A program made the translations under genes and the position numbers. A DNA stretch of 45,137 bases, from contig JANQEU010000004.1 of the NCBI GenBank assembly GCA_028278225.1, positions 1-45,137 on the forward strand, written 5' to 3'. The notes below the pieces were generated by a model. It had not been told where the DNA came from. It saw only the letters and a list, made by a program, of their open reading frames with translations, and did no database searches. The first letter of the stretch is position 1. Each line of letters starts with the position of its first letter. This DNA comes from Cyclobacteriaceae bacterium (GTDB taxonomy: Bacteria; Bacteroidota; Bacteroidia; Cytophagales; Cyclobacteriaceae). Positions 19,665-29,487 of the stretch are shown here, piece after piece.

Positions 19665-22199
19665 ATGGCAGAAGGCGATAACGAAAATTCAGGCATCAGC
19701 CAGAATATTATCCCCATCAATATTGAAGATGAAATGAAAGGCGCCTACATCGATTATTCGATGAGTGTTATCATTTCAAGAGCCCTTCCGGATGTAAGGG
19801 ACGGCCTGAAACCAGTCCACAGACGTATCCTTTACGGGATGGACGAATTGGGTGTAAACTACAATAAACCTTATAAAAAATGCGCGCGTATCGTAGGTGA
19901 TGTACTGGGAAAATATCACCCCCACGGAGACACTGCTGTTTATGACACTATGGTCCGAATGGCACAGGAATGGTCTCTGAGATATCCGCTAGTTGACGGA
20001 CAGGGAAACTTCGGTTCCGTAGACGGTGACAGCCCGGCTGCCATGCGATATACCGAAGCACGCCTGAAGCGTATTTCGGAAGAGTTGCTGGCCGACATTA
20101 ACAAGAACACGGTAGACTTTGTCCCCAACTACGACGATTCAGCCCAGGAGCCCTCCGTATTGCCCGCCAAGCTACCGAGCCTGCTCCTGAACGGCGCCAG
20201 TGGAATTGCCGTAGGTATGGCGACGAATATGCCACCGCACAACCTTTCCGAGATCGTTGACGGTATCGTAGCCTACATTGATAACAATGACATTTCAATA
20301 GAGGAGCTTTCAAAGTTTATTACAGCACCGGATTTTCCAACAGGTGGAATAATCTATGGTTACCAGGGTGTGAGGTCAGCCTTTGAAACCGGTAGAGGAA
20401 GGATCGTCCTGAGAGCCAAAGCGGAAGTAGAAGAGATAAAATCGGGCCGTGAGCAGATAATAGTTACAGAGATTCCTTACCAGGTCAATAAGGCGAGCAT
20501 GATCGAAAAAACCGCCCAGTTGATCAACGAAAAGAAAATCGATGGGATTTCGGATATCAGGGACGAATCTGACCGGAAGGGCATGAGGATCGTTTACGAG
20601 CTGAAGCGAGACGCCATACCCAATATTGTCCTTAACACTCTTTTCAAATACACCCAGCTGCAATCTTCGTTCAGCGTCAACAATGTGGCGCTCGTGAAAG
20701 GGAGGCCCAGAACGCTTAACCTGAAGGACATCATCGGACATTATGTAGACCACCGGCATGAGGTGGTTGTCCGGCGCACGCAGTATGAGCTGGAAGAAGC
20801 TGAAAAGCGGGCCCACATTCTCGAGGGATACCTGATCGCGCTTGATAATCTTGATGCAGTGATAGCGCTGATCAGGAACAGCCGTGATCCGGAGGTTGCT
20901 AAAACAGGCCTGATGGAGCAATTTTCATTGAGTGAGGTTCAGGCCAAAGCGATACTCGAAATGCGATTACAGCGTCTGACCGGACTTGAGAGGGAGAAAA
21001 TCGTCCATGAGTATGAAGAAGTGAAGAAACTCATTGAAAAACTTAAGGGCATTCTGGATAGTGAGGATCAAAGGATGCAGATCATCAAGGATGAACTGGG
21101 AGAGATCAGGGACCGCTATGGAGACGAGCGCCGGACTTCCATAGAACACGCAGCTGATGATTTCACAGCGGAAGACATGATCCCTGACGAAGAAATGGTG
21201 ATCACGATCTCACATGAGGGTTATATTAAGCGGACGCCCCTGATAGAATACAGAACACAGGGCAGGGGTGGTGTCGGCTCCCGCGCGGCCACTACCAAAA
21301 ACGATGATTTCACAGAGCACCTTTTCATAGCTACGGCACACAATTATCTTTTGATCTTCACCCAGTTTGGTAAAGTGTTCTGGAAGAAAGTCTGGGAAAT
21401 ACCTGAGGGAAGCAAGACTTCCAAAGGCAGGGCAATACAAAACCTCATCAACATCGAATCCGGGGATGATGTGCGTTCCGTTATCAATGTCAAGACCTTA
21501 AGTGATCCTGACTACATTGATAATAACTACCTGGTAATGTGCACATTAAAGGGGACGATCAAAAAGACTTCCCTGGAAGCCTACAGCCGGCCGAGGCAGA
21601 ACGGCATTAATGCAATCACCATAAATGATGGCGATAAACTGCTTAATGTGAGGCTGACAGACGGCGATTCGCATATTGTTATCGCCAGTGACTCCGGCAG
21701 GGCGATCCACTTTCATGAATCCGATGTCAGACCCATGGGAAGAGTTGCAGCGGGGGTCCGGGGAATGTGGCTGGATACTGATGAGATCGTAGTTGGCATG
21801 GTCTGTGTTAAACAAGACGAGGAACCTACTTTGCTAGTGGTCTCAGAGAAGGGATACGGCAAAAGATCGGACCTTGGGGATTATCGCATTACCAAGAGAG
21901 GTGGAAAAGGGGTTAAAACGCTGAATGTTACGGAAAAAACTGGCAAATTAGTAGCTATAAAAGATGTAAAGGATGGGGTAGAGTTGATGATCATCAACAA
22001 ATCAGGTATTGCGATCAGGATGTCTGTGAATGAGCTTAGGGTAATGGGAAGGGCCACACAGGGTGTCAAGCTGATACGGCTGAATGAAAATGATGAAATA
22101 TCGGCTGTAGCTAAAATTGATCTGGTAGAGGGACAAAATGGTGAAATCGGACCGGAAATTGAGGATTCGGATGAGAAGGACCAGCACAACGAAGAATAG
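19665..22199 (+). CDS. gyrA: DNA gyrase subunit A
   Basis: GyrA is the cleavage-religation subunit of gyrase, which introduces negative supercoils with GyrB. The 844 residues have the expected order: the N-terminal breakage-reunion domain with catalytic Tyr129 in [10 protein letters not shown], the quinolone region [10 protein letters not shown] with Thr90 at the E. coli Ser83 position and the following Asp retained, the coiled coil, and six-bladed C-terminal repeats. The GyrA box is present as KRGGKG (744-749), which separates it from ParC. The C-terminus is acidic ([12 protein letters not shown]). Thr at position 90 is natural in several bacteria, so it is not evidence of resistance. Confidence 0.98.
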   Translation: MAEGDNENSGISQNIIPINIEDEMKGAYIDYSMSVIISRALPDVRDGLKPVHRRILYGMDELGVNYNKPYKKCARIVGDVLGKYHPHGDTAVYDTMVRMAQEWSLRYPLVDGQGNFGSVDGDSPAAMRYTEARLKRISEELLADINKNTVDFVPNYDDSAQEPSVLPAKLPSLLLNGASGIAVGMATNMPPHNLSEIVDGIVAYIDNNDISIEELSKFITAPDFPTGGIIYGYQGVRSAFETGRGRIVLRAKAEVEEIKSGREQIIVTEIPYQVNKASMIEKTAQLINEKKIDGISDIRDESDRKGMRIVYELKRDAIPNIVLNTLFKYTQLQSSFSVNNVALVKGRPRTLNLKDIIGHYVDHRHEVVVRRTQYELEEAEKRAHILEGYLIALDNLDAVIALIRNSRDPEVAKTGLMEQFSLSEVQAKAILEMRLQRLTGLEREKIVHEYEEVKKLIEKLKGILDSEDQRMQIIKDELGEIRDRYGDERRTSIEHAADDFTAEDMIPDEEMVITISHEGYIKRTPLIEYRTQGRGGVGSRAATTKNDDFTEHLFIATAHNYLLIFTQFGKVFWKKVWEIPEGSKTSKGRAIQNLINIESGDDVRSVINVKTLSDPDYIDNNYLVMCTLKGTIKKTSLEAYSRPRQNGINAITINDGDKLLNVRLTDGDSHIVIASDSGRAIHFHESDVRPMGRVAAGVRGMWLDTDEIVVGMVCVKQDEEPTLLVVSEKGYGKRSDLGDYRITKRGGKGVKTLNVTEKTGKLVAIKDVKDGVELMIINKSGIAIRMSVNELRVMGRATQGVKLIRLNENDEISAVAKIDLVEGQNGEIGPEIEDSDEKDQHNEE

Positions 22200-22273
22200 T
22201 ATTTAAATTGGACAACTGAGCCGGTAGATTGACCGGTTACACCAAGAGACACAAAAAAATAAATTATTTAGAC

Positions 22274-23485
22274 ATGAAACGTTTTTCACTTTTAATGACA
22301 GTTTTGATGCTTGCCGGCGCGGCTTTCGGGCAAAAGCCCATAAAAGTCAAGCTGAACAAGGTAGAGACCATGATTAAAAACAATGAGATCGCCGAGGCAA
22401 AGGAGATGATCGATGCGGGTCTGACTTACGAAAAGACCATGAATGATCCGCAAACCTATTTACTTCGGGGGATTATTTATGCGATTATAGACACCACTAT
22501 GGCAGGGCTGGCTGATAATCCGATGGAAACAGCATTGGCTTCTTTTGCAAAGTCCGATGAGTTGAATGCAGATAGCGAAAAAGAGTTGTTTACAACCGAT
22601 GCCAGCGGATTCCCGGTTACCAAGTCCCAGCATATCAACAAATACTGGGCTTACTATTTCAACATTGGCGCGGCCGCGTACGGTGATGAAGATTATGAAA
22701 CCGCAGTGGAGGGATTTACAAAATCCCAAATGATCTTACCGGAAGATACTAACGGGTATGTCAACGCGGGGCTCTCAGCCCAGAACCTGGAAGATTATCA
22801 AACGGCCAAGAAAAACTATTACAAGGGTATTGAATTGGGAGCCAGGGAAAAAGATATATGGAACCTGCTGATCTACATCGTTGGAACGATCGATGACAAC
22901 AAGGAGGAGGCCCTGAGACTTACCCGGCAAATCAAGGAAGTTTATCCTGATGATAGTGATATTGCCAGATCTGAAATCAGCCTGCTGATAGGGTTGGGTC
23001 AGGTGAAGCCCGCGATCGAGAACCTGAATAAGAGAATAGAGGCCGAACCAAACGATCCTCAATTACATTTTACGATGGGCGTCCTCAATGAAGAAATAGC
23101 CCTGACCATCGAAGATCCTGAGGCGAGAGAAGCTCAGAATAAGAAAGCCATGGATGCCTATCTCAAAGCGATTGAGATAGATCAGGATCATTACGATTCG
23201 CACTACAATATTGGCGTTATGCTTATCAACCATGCAAACATCGTCATCAAGGAGAGTAACAACCTCGGTGTTTCACGGGAAGACCTTAAAAAGGCAGACG
23301 AGCTGGCTCCGATCATACAGGAAAGGCTCAAAGTGGCATTGGAGCGGTGGGAAAAAGCCAGAGAGATCAAAGAAGAAGTTCCGGCCCTGGAAACCCTGCA
23401 TTACCTATATACCCAGCTGAAAATGTATGATCAGGCTGAGGAGGTAAAGGCAAGGATCGACGAATTGGGGGGAAGCGAGGGTTAA
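22274..23485 (+). CDS. Exported tetratricopeptide-repeat protein
   Basis: I start at ATG 22274 because it gives a proper signal peptide (MKRFSLLMTVLMLAGAAFGQ); a longer in-frame start at 22229 adds a charged leader unlike a signal. The 403-residue protein has several TPR units: NIGAAAYGDEDYETAVEGFT, NAGLSAQNLEDYQTAKKNYY, HFTMGVLNEE, YDSHYNIGVMLINHA and LHYLYTQLKMYDQAEEVK. It is probably a periplasmic scaffold protein, but its partners are unknown. It follows gyrA by 74 bp and may be read through from it. Confidence 0.85.
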   Translation: MKRFSLLMTVLMLAGAAFGQKPIKVKLNKVETMIKNNEIAEAKEMIDAGLTYEKTMNDPQTYLLRGIIYAIIDTTMAGLADNPMETALASFAKSDELNADSEKELFTTDASGFPVTKSQHINKYWAYYFNIGAAAYGDEDYETAVEGFTKSQMILPEDTNGYVNAGLSAQNLEDYQTAKKNYYKGIELGAREKDIWNLLIYIVGTIDDNKEEALRLTRQIKEVYPDDSDIARSEISLLIGLGQVKPAIENLNKRIEAEPNDPQLHFTMGVLNEEIALTIEDPEAREAQNKKAMDAYLKAIEIDQDHYDSHYNIGVMLINHANIVIKESNNLGVSREDLKKADELAPIIQERLKVALERWEKAREIKEEVPALETLHYLYTQLKMYDQAEEVKARIDELGGSEG

Positions 23486-23500
23486 AAATCAATTGAGGCG

Positions 23501-23624
23501 CTGTCTCAAAAGGTAACCTGGTGTCAGGTTCAGCTTATTCATAGTGCGGTGGAGCTAGCCCAAATGTCAGGTTGAGCTTGCCGAAAGGTTTCGACAAGCT
23601 CAATGTGACAATCCTTTTAGACAG
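23501..23624. repeat. 124-bp element with terminal inverted repeats and an internal hairpin
   Basis: The ends are CTGTCTCAAAAGG (23501-23513) and CCTTTTAGACAG (23613-23624), an inverted repeat apart from one extra base. Inside, TTGAGCTTG (from 23572) pairs with CAAGCTCAA (ending about 23603) around CCGAAAGGTTTCGA. There is no open frame. This is the architecture of a MITE or REP-like element; the terminal CTGTCTCAAAA resembles ends of some Bacteroidota insertion sequences. No gene lies in the 317-bp gap 23486-23802. Confidence 0.65.
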
Positions 23625-23802
23625 GTACTTCCGGGACAATCTCTTTTTCTCATCCGGCGCTTAGGGACAGGAACGGCCCCTATTGAATTAATCACAATAA
23701 TTCGCTCTAAACTGCAATTCTTCCCGTTCACTCATAATCGCATGCTGTAGTGGAATTTATAGCTCAATTTTAGCATTAAGAACCTAATGGAACTCAATCA
23801 GC

Positions 23803-24210
23803 ATGATAACAATCACATCAAATTCAATGGATGAGCTTAACAAAGCGTACAGAAAGCTCAAAGCTCATTACAAGGCAGTTAATCCGATAAGTATAGATCC
23901 CGAAACGCTTTTGTATAAGATGGACCTTGACACCAAGAACCTTAGTCCCATGGTTCAGAATCTCGTCGAAAAGATAGTGGATCTTTGCGACGAACTGGAA
24001 GATATTGATAGCATTAGTGTAAGCCAGTTCTCATCGTTTATTCAGCAATATAAGGATCGCTATGTATTCCTTAACCAACTGGAAAGTCTCTATTCGAAAA
24101 TGGATGAAGGTTCTAAAATGATGGTAGTGGAGTTCATCGCTGAAGAGCTGTCAATTGAAATTTCCTGCGACGAAACAGAAAAGGAAGAATCACTTAAGAT
24201 CGCGTCGTGA
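23803..24210 (+). CDS. Hypothetical small helical protein
   Basis: The 135-residue protein has no signal peptide, and most of it is predicted helix (MDELNKAYRKLKAHYKAV, LVEKIVDLCDELEDIDSI, QYKDRYVFLNQLESLYSKMD). I recognise no family. Its stop TGA (24208-24210) abuts the stop of the convergent gene at 24211, so no bases lie between the two genes. It follows the repeat element after ~180 bp. Confidence 0.65.
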   Translation: MITITSNSMDELNKAYRKLKAHYKAVNPISIDPETLLYKMDLDTKNLSPMVQNLVEKIVDLCDELEDIDSISVSQFSSFIQQYKDRYVFLNQLESLYSKMDEGSKMMVVEFIAEELSIEISCDETEKEESLKIAS

Positions 24211-24963
24211 TCAAAGTTTCGTTGAGAAGATCAACGGGTTTCCGGATTTTGTTTTACACGCACAGATAACAGATATTCCAGGTTCCTTATCTCTGCCCTT
24301 ATCAATGTAAAATTTGCCGTCCTCCTGAGGTAATGGAACTACCATGTCACCTTTCTCGTTCAGGTACTGATCATTGATGAGGAAGCCTAAATAGAACATC
24401 TTCGAGCGACAGGCATAATTTGTCGATACCCAAAACCTGCCTCCCTTGCTGCTAAATGTAATCCTCGGATTCAGTTCTTTTACATTGCCATTTGTGTAAT
24501 ACTCCTTCAAGCCTTTTCCGGGCAGGCTGCGCCAGTATGGCATTTCGGATTGTAACCTTCCGTTTCGGTAATAGGTCTTTCTGATCCCGGTGAGTTTATC
24601 ATCCTCATAAGGTGTCTCAGCATATAACCGCCCGCTCTTATAGTACTTTCGGGAGATACCCTCCCTGTTACCCCGTACATACGTCATTTCCAGTTGGGGT
24701 TTCCCATCCGGGTAATAAAGTACTGAAAGTCCGTGCTTTACACCGTTATCGTAAGTCACCAGTGTTTTGAGGTTACCGAATGAATCGTAGTTCCTCACTT
24801 CACCGTGCTTCAAAACATACCTTCCACGCCTTGTTTCCCCCTCCTCCGGGCTGTCCTCTGTAGCCTCAGCATAGTCATACAGTGCCCAGACAATGATCAG
24901 GACACCGGCAATGAATACCCAAAGTGTGTTATGATACTGGAATCTCATTTCTTGCGGTTTCAA
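24211..24963 (-). CDS. Membrane-anchored MORN-repeat (YwqK-like) protein
   Basis: The 250-residue protein has one N-terminal TM helix (TLWVFIAGVLIIVWALYDYA, about 13-32). At least four MORN_2-type units follow: NGVKHGLSVLYYPDGKPQLE, GISRKYYKSGRLYAE, GIRKTYYRNGRLQSE and GLKEYYTNGNVKEL. The C-terminal ~90 residues are a different domain with a Cys pair (VICACKTK). Such proteins are often annotated as 'YwqK family toxin-antitoxin antitoxin', but no toxin gene is adjacent. Its partners are unknown. Confidence 0.82.
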   Translation of the reverse strand: MKPQEMRFQYHNTLWVFIAGVLIIVWALYDYAEATEDSPEEGETRRGRYVLKHGEVRNYDSFGNLKTLVTYDNGVKHGLSVLYYPDGKPQLEMTYVRGNREGISRKYYKSGRLYAETPYEDDKLTGIRKTYYRNGRLQSEMPYWRSLPGKGLKEYYTNGNVKELNPRITFSSKGGRFWVSTNYACRSKMFYLGFLINDQYLNEKGDMVVPLPQEDGKFYIDKGRDKEPGISVICACKTKSGNPLIFSTKL

Positions 24964-25065
24964 TTCTTTAAAACGAGAAGTTAAAGCTAAATGTATTTTG
25001 GAATATCAAATTTCATTAAATTAACGATCCAATATTTTAACCCAGCAGACAAACTACCAACCAGT

Positions 25066-25605
25066 ATGTCAGTTAAAGAAGAGTGGAAGGAGCACCGGGA
25101 GGAAGGCCTACGCTCCAGATTCCTTATTTCAAACCTTGGCAGGGTCCAAAGCATAACCAGCACCGATCCGGAAAACCCCATTTTACTTTCCGGATACAAA
25201 AATGCCGGTTATCATGCCATTCCGACCCGCAAAGTTGACGGAAAGAATACCTTGCGATATGTACATAAGCTCGTTGCGGAGCTTTTTGTGCCCAATCCGG
25301 ATGGCTTTGACAAGATCATTTTTATCGATCGGGATCGAAGTAATTGTAAAGCCAGAAACCTGAAGTGGGTATCCGACGAGGACTATAAGGCTTACCGGAA
25401 GGAATTCGCCAAAAGTGCTTATGATTACAAGCCTGATTTTAAGCCGAATACAAAACTCACTCCCGCCAAAGTCAAGATGCTGAAAAAGATGATCAACGAT
25501 CCCAACCGAAAGACACGGTACAAGATCATAGCGAAGCGTTTTGGTATCACCGTAGGCACATTGTTTTCTATCAAGAGGGGAGAGAGCTGGAAGGAGGTCA
25601 CCTGA
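25066..25605 (+). CDS. NUMOD4/HNH-type protein with degenerate catalytic site
   Basis: I start at ATG 25066 (179 aa); an in-frame ATG at 24991 adds 25 residues without domain character. A NUMOD4-like segment (FLISNLGRVQS) is followed by an HNH-like region: VHKLVAELFVPNPDGF (66-81), IIFIDRDRSNCKARNLKW (84-101). In active relatives the second part reads 'VNHIDg..sNN..eNLeW'; here the N-H is replaced by I85-F86. First H (67) and the ID are kept. The C-terminus (TPAKVKMLKKMIND...RYKIIAKRFGITVGTLFSI) is helix-turn-helix-like. It may be a DNA-binding protein derived from a homing endonuclease. No phage or intron context is seen. Confidence 0.8.
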   Translation: MSVKEEWKEHREEGLRSRFLISNLGRVQSITSTDPENPILLSGYKNAGYHAIPTRKVDGKNTLRYVHKLVAELFVPNPDGFDKIIFIDRDRSNCKARNLKWVSDEDYKAYRKEFAKSAYDYKPDFKPNTKLTPAKVKMLKKMINDPNRKTRYKIIAKRFGITVGTLFSIKRGESWKEVT

Positions 25606-25729
25606 CAAGGAACTGCCCCGGAAAGAGCCATGACTTTTTTTCTCCGTTGAGGGAATTTCATTGAGGAAAATCAACTTATTATTTATATTACAAATAAGAA
25701 AATAAGCCTCTATCTATTTTCAGCAAACC

Positions 25730-26119
25730 ATGAAAACTATAAGACTGTTAATTACCGCCTTAATGCTCATTTCGTTCCTGGATGTACTCGGCCAGGAAAA
25801 TCCTAATACGGCATGGGTGGAAAAAGAAAACCCTGTTTCGTATCAAAATATCAAAGCAATGGTTGAGAAAGTTTGGGGTGATGATGATGACAAGCGCAAC
25901 GCATACCTGATCGAGCTTCATTGCCTTTCATTGAGCAACGTACTGAAGGAAATGAATAAACCTGAGGCCGACTGGGATATATTGGTAAAAGCCCTGGACA
26001 AATGGTCCAAGTCGGAGGTGACCGACCGTGGAGAGAACTGGTGGGAATGGCCAGATACGAACTGGATGAAGGTAGAGTCCGAATATCGCTTCCTGCTGGA
26101 AACAAAAAAAGACGAATAA
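25730..26119 (+). CDS. Small exported protein, unknown function
   Basis: The 129-residue protein has a signal peptide (MKTIRLLITALMLISFLDVLGQ). The mature domain is helical and Trp-rich (NWWEWPDTNWMKV near the C-terminus). No known motif was seen. It has an A/T-rich upstream region (25650-25720), consistent with its own promoter, and the next gene begins 94 bp downstream. Confidence 0.7.
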   Translation: MKTIRLLITALMLISFLDVLGQENPNTAWVEKENPVSYQNIKAMVEKVWGDDDDKRNAYLIELHCLSLSNVLKEMNKPEADWDILVKALDKWSKSEVTDRGENWWEWPDTNWMKVESEYRFLLETKKDE

Positions 26120-26213
26120 TTCTTTCCATAAACTTTCCCATTTTCCGGCAAACAGGCACGATAATTGGTCACATTTTCGTTGTAAAACAAATTGCGGCTA
26201 CTACCTCCAGAAA

Positions 26214-26813
26214 ATGAAACAATTGATCAGACTCGCACTTCTCCTGGTTTTTGTTGTACCGGTTCCCATAGGTTGTGACATTACCGGTTCGGATTGTGAC
26301 TGTCCGGACGCTCTGGCATATGATGTCACCGGCCTGGAAAGTTTAAGCATAGACGGTACAAACCAGGGTGATGATACCGTAACACTTACTGCTATACAGG
26401 TGGATCTTCAATTTGACATAGAACAGGTCACAACGTCCATGAATCAAAATAAGACCATTGGAGCTAGCCCTTTTCTCATGTCGGCCTACGCGTGCACATG
26501 CGTGCCCGCCTATGTGGAAGGGGGGATTTCAGAAATTTCGATAGCGAGCAACAATGACATAAATTCCAATTTCCCTGCAGGAACCGAGCTGTCTGACAGT
26601 TTCATTCCCCTTTATGGTGAAAGCTTTCCATTGCCAATAGCATTTGTATCCGGACAAAGCGGTAGCGATAGTGACTTTGGTCTCGCTTCAATGCTGCTGC
26701 AAATTGCTCCTGATGAGGCGAGAGTTCATGTATTCATGGTATCCGTTTCCATGACAAACGGTCTTTCTTTCATAGCAGAGACCAAACCTGTGATATTCGA
26801 ACCCCTCAATTGA
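26214..26813 (+). CDS. Lipoprotein, unknown function
   Basis: The 199-residue protein has an N-terminal hydrophobic signal with the unusual lipobox VPIGC (Pro-containing). It is followed by a Cys/Asp-rich segment (DITGSDCDCPDALAYDVTGL) and beta-strands with a second Cys pair (YACTCVPAY). The two Cys pairs may form disulfides in the periplasm. Its overall style resembles Bacteroidota surface lipoproteins of DUF type. No function was recognised. It is followed by a terminator-like sequence. Confidence 0.78.
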   Translation: MKQLIRLALLLVFVVPVPIGCDITGSDCDCPDALAYDVTGLESLSIDGTNQGDDTVTLTAIQVDLQFDIEQVTTSMNQNKTIGASPFLMSAYACTCVPAYVEGGISEISIASNNDINSNFPAGTELSDSFIPLYGESFPLPIAFVSGQSGSDSDFGLASMLLQIAPDEARVHVFMVSVSMTNGLSFIAETKPVIFEPLN

Positions 26814-26818
26814 GCATT

Positions 26819-26857
26819 AGGATCAAAGTAAAAGCCAGATCCTTCTTTTTTCTTTTT
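26819..26857 (+). terminator. Possible weak terminator
   Basis: AGGATC (26819-26824) pairs with GATCCT (26838-26843) around a 13-base loop, followed by a T-rich tail (tcttttttcttttt). The stem is short, so the confidence is low. The rest of the gap to 27111 shows no gene. Confidence 0.45.
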
Positions 26858-27111
26858 GGAAGAAATAGTCGAATCCTTCATAATCAGCACCGGGAGTTTA
26901 TCAGCGAGGGCAGGGTTATTAGCTCAACCCAGCCTGTTCCATGCACTTTATGCAAGCCCTAAGAGTAGTTGATTTTTCAGCATGATGATAAGCAATTGCA
27001 TTGTCCATTTTAACCCGGAAATGATAATTGGCAGGCACTCTATTAGTTGATTTCTTAAATTATCATTAACTTCCATTTAGCGTTAAGACCAACTTAAAGT
27101 ATCACTGTTTT

Positions 27112-27960
27112 ATGAAAATCACCGATCACTGGCTTAGCGGTAAGAATATCGCTGGTCAGAATGTCAAAAAAGTTGAAACTCCCAATTTTTACAAGCCTCC
27201 GTTCAATACCGTTTCAGGCCTCCCTGACGCCACCATCATTCACTACACGGCAATGACTTCCTTCGATGCGGCTGTGAAGGTGCTGACCACCAAATATCCG
27301 GGGGGTGGCAATGCCTCGGCACACCTCGTCATTGGCAAGAATGGCGAAGTGACGCAATTGGCCCCCTTCAATCACCGTACATGGCATGCCGGTGAGAGCT
27401 ATTACAACGGCAGAATGGGGTACAACAGCCTTTCTGTGGGCATAGAAATTGACAACGTCGGATGGCTGAAGAAGTTCGGAGATGTGTATTCCAGGAAAAG
27501 ATTGAAATCCGAGGGATTTACACTTCCGGAGGACAAGGTCTACCAGGGCAGGCATGAGAACCCCAAAGTTCCGTATGAGTACTGGGAGGAGTATACCGAC
27601 GACCAGGTTGACGTGGTTTTTGAGATCTGTGGCCTTCTGCGTGAGCAATATGGCATGATAGAATTCCTGGGACATGACGAGATTGCCAAAGACCGCAAAC
27701 AGGATCCTGGTCCGGCATTTCCTATGGATGAGCTGAGAAGTGAAATGCTTAAGGACCGGTCAGGTGAGATACAGGAAGGAATAGTCAATACCAACCTGCT
27801 GAATATCAGGTCAGGAGCCGGCACGCAATACGAAAAAGTAGCGCAACCGCTGAACCAGAATGCGCAGGTTAGTATCCTGGAAGAGCGGGAGGGCTGGTAT
27901 AAAGTCAAAACTGAAGTAGAGGGCTGGGTAAGTAAGAAATACATTACCGCTACCAAATAG
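27112..27960 (+). CDS. N-acetylmuramoyl-L-alanine amidase (Amidase_2/AmpD-like) with C-terminal SH3 domain
   Basis: The 282-residue protein has a zinc amidase domain (~35-205) with likely Zn ligands H44 (IIHYTAM), H188 (FLGHDEI) and D198 (KQDPGPAF). A bacterial SH3 domain (about 225-282, NLLNIRSGAGTQYEKVA, EGWVSKKYI) should bind peptidoglycan. It cleaves the lactyl-Ala bond of peptidoglycan. There is no signal peptide, which is unusual for a wall hydrolase outside phages. It heads a compact five-gene run (gaps of 3 nt or less, or overlaps, to the third gene) with a DUF5675 protein, a feature also seen in phage lysis and tailocin contexts. Confidence 0.92.
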   Translation: MKITDHWLSGKNIAGQNVKKVETPNFYKPPFNTVSGLPDATIIHYTAMTSFDAAVKVLTTKYPGGGNASAHLVIGKNGEVTQLAPFNHRTWHAGESYYNGRMGYNSLSVGIEIDNVGWLKKFGDVYSRKRLKSEGFTLPEDKVYQGRHENPKVPYEYWEEYTDDQVDVVFEICGLLREQYGMIEFLGHDEIAKDRKQDPGPAFPMDELRSEMLKDRSGEIQEGIVNTNLLNIRSGAGTQYEKVAQPLNQNAQVSILEEREGWYKVKTEVEGWVSKKYITATK

Positions 27961-27963
27961 ACA

Positions 27964-28692
27964 ATGAAGCGACTTGGTATTCTTATCCTTGTTGCGGTAA
28001 TAACCTTTGCCATTGTCTTTTTTATTCAAAGGCCTGAGGTTCTTGAACAGGTTTGGCTTTGGTTGATAGGCCTGGCAGGGGTTATCGTCGAAGGCTTCAG
28101 AAGGATCACCAGGATCGGTGGGGGCGGAAAGGAAGAAAAAACCGGAATTACACCGGAAGCTCCCGTGCACCGGACACCCAATCCGGAGATTAACGACCTG
28201 ATCGAAGACAGGTTTGACGGGGTGACCATGACAGTCCTACGGTATTCTGATGATGGAACGACCACCGTGGGATTGCTGTATGTCAACGGCCACTACTATT
28301 GCTACACCCTGGAAGACACCCACCAGGATGAAAAGGTCAAAGGAAAGACACGCATCCCTGCCGGGAAATATAATGTGGACTTTCTTCGTCATGAGACAGG
28401 TCTCACACTCGACTACCGGGATCGTTTCGACTGGTTCGACTTTCACCTGGAAATTCAGAACGTGCCCAATTTTACAGGCATCTACATACACAGCGGCGGG
28501 GATCACCGCCATACTAAGGGGTGTCTGCTTGTTTCAGACAGCCTTAACATGTCAGCAGAAAGTACATTCCTGACCAACTCAAGAAATACATTTGAGAGAT
28601 TATATACCTACTTAAAAGGGGAACTGAACAAGGGACGTAAAGTGCGTCTTGTCATACGCGATGAAAAATGGTTTGCCAAATTAAATGCTTGA
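27964..28692 (+). CDS. Membrane-anchored DUF5675 protein
   Basis: The 242-residue protein begins with two hydrophobic helices (about 4-22 and 29-48, the second LEQVWLWLIGLAGVIVEGF). A DUF5675 domain covers ~80-235, with YCYTLEDTHQDEKVKGKTRI, PAGKYNVDF, FTGIYIHSGGDHRHTKGC. The HSGG...GC arrangement is reminiscent of L,D-transpeptidase (YkuD) catalytic loops, so an envelope-active enzyme is plausible but unproven. DUF5675 is frequent in phages and contractile-injection loci. It starts 3 nt after the amidase, and its last 8 nt overlap the next possible start. Confidence 0.87.
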   Translation: MKRLGILILVAVITFAIVFFIQRPEVLEQVWLWLIGLAGVIVEGFRRITRIGGGGKEEKTGITPEAPVHRTPNPEINDLIEDRFDGVTMTVLRYSDDGTTTVGLLYVNGHYYCYTLEDTHQDEKVKGKTRIPAGKYNVDFLRHETGLTLDYRDRFDWFDFHLEIQNVPNFTGIYIHSGGDHRHTKGCLLVSDSLNMSAESTFLTNSRNTFERLYTYLKGELNKGRKVRLVIRDEKWFAKLNA

Positions 28693-29482
28693 AAGTATGA
28701 ATTTAGAAGAAGCTAAGAAACTAAAACACCTCTACAATACTGTCCTGGTAGTGTCTATTGCACTTGTGGAGCTGGTCTTGTTGGGGTTGATCATTTTGAT
28801 CAGCAAAGACCTGACCACCATGGAAACGAAGGAGCTGTTCGAGTCCCTGTACCGGATAGTCGCGATCGATCTGATCCTGATATGGACAGGTATCCTGGTC
28901 GGCTATTATACCTGGGCAATCTACTTTTATAACATCAATCTCGGGCTGACACATGAGGACTGGGCGGAGATCAGGATGAAAAAGGAGAGGGGAGAGCCGG
29001 TAGAGGAGCCTACTGAAAATCCAAACAAGGACAAAACGCTTGGACTACCGGATGGCACCATCCGCGGCACCCTGGCACTGAGTCTTGCGGTGGGTGCGCT
29101 GGCTATGCTTATCGCTTCATTTGGGATCGATAACAGGATGGGTCTCAATGAGTTATTTATCGATACTTTCGACTTCTTCAAGACTGCGTTCCTTATGATG
29201 GTGGCATTTTATTTTGGCAATAAATCACTCCAGTACCTCAACTACGGAGCCGGACCCGTAAAGGGATTCGCGGGCAGGACAGGACAGGGGAGTCAGCCTG
29301 CATTTGACGGGGTAACCACGCCGGAACCGGAACCTGTTCCCGGGTTAAAACCAACCCCAAATCCCGAAGCTGCTGCGATCCGGGACAGCCTGAACAGGGG
29401 TACCGACAGTCCGGAAGACATATCCAGCAGGGAGGATGCCAAACGGACAGGCGATTTTGACAAACCTAATGCCAACGGATAG
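28685..29482 (+). CDS. Four-helix membrane protein with proline-rich tail
   Basis: The 265-residue protein (ATG 28685; an ATG at 28697 is possible) has four hydrophobic segments: about 18-40 (TVLVVSIALVELVLLGLIIL), 57-81, 127-147 (GTLALSLAVGALAMLIASFG) and 158-182. The loop between the second and third is charged. The tail is rich in Pro/Glu (TTPEPEPVPGLKPTPNPEA) and acidic at the end. No family was recognised. Placed between DUF5675 and DUF4230 genes, it may be a membrane platform for the cluster. A holin role is possible but unsupported by length. Confidence 0.8.
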   Translation: MLESMNLEEAKKLKHLYNTVLVVSIALVELVLLGLIILISKDLTTMETKELFESLYRIVAIDLILIWTGILVGYYTWAIYFYNINLGLTHEDWAEIRMKKERGEPVEEPTENPNKDKTLGLPDGTIRGTLALSLAVGALAMLIASFGIDNRMGLNELFIDTFDFFKTAFLMMVAFYFGNKSLQYLNYGAGPVKGFAGRTGQGSQPAFDGVTTPEPEPVPGLKPTPNPEAAAIRDSLNRGTDSPEDISSREDAKRTGDFDKPNANG

Positions 29483-29487
29483 ATCAA

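Noticed and set aside
20376-20921. Minus-strand frame of 181 codons inside gyrA
   Set aside because: gyrA is certain on the plus strand; the frame has no recognisable domain.
19665-22199. Quinolone-resistant gyrase (Thr at the Ser83-equivalent position)
   Set aside because: Thr is the normal residue in several bacteria and Asp at the next key position is intact.
24211-24963. Toxin-antitoxin system label for the YwqK-like protein
   Set aside because: No adjacent toxin gene; the MORN repeats alone do not support that role.
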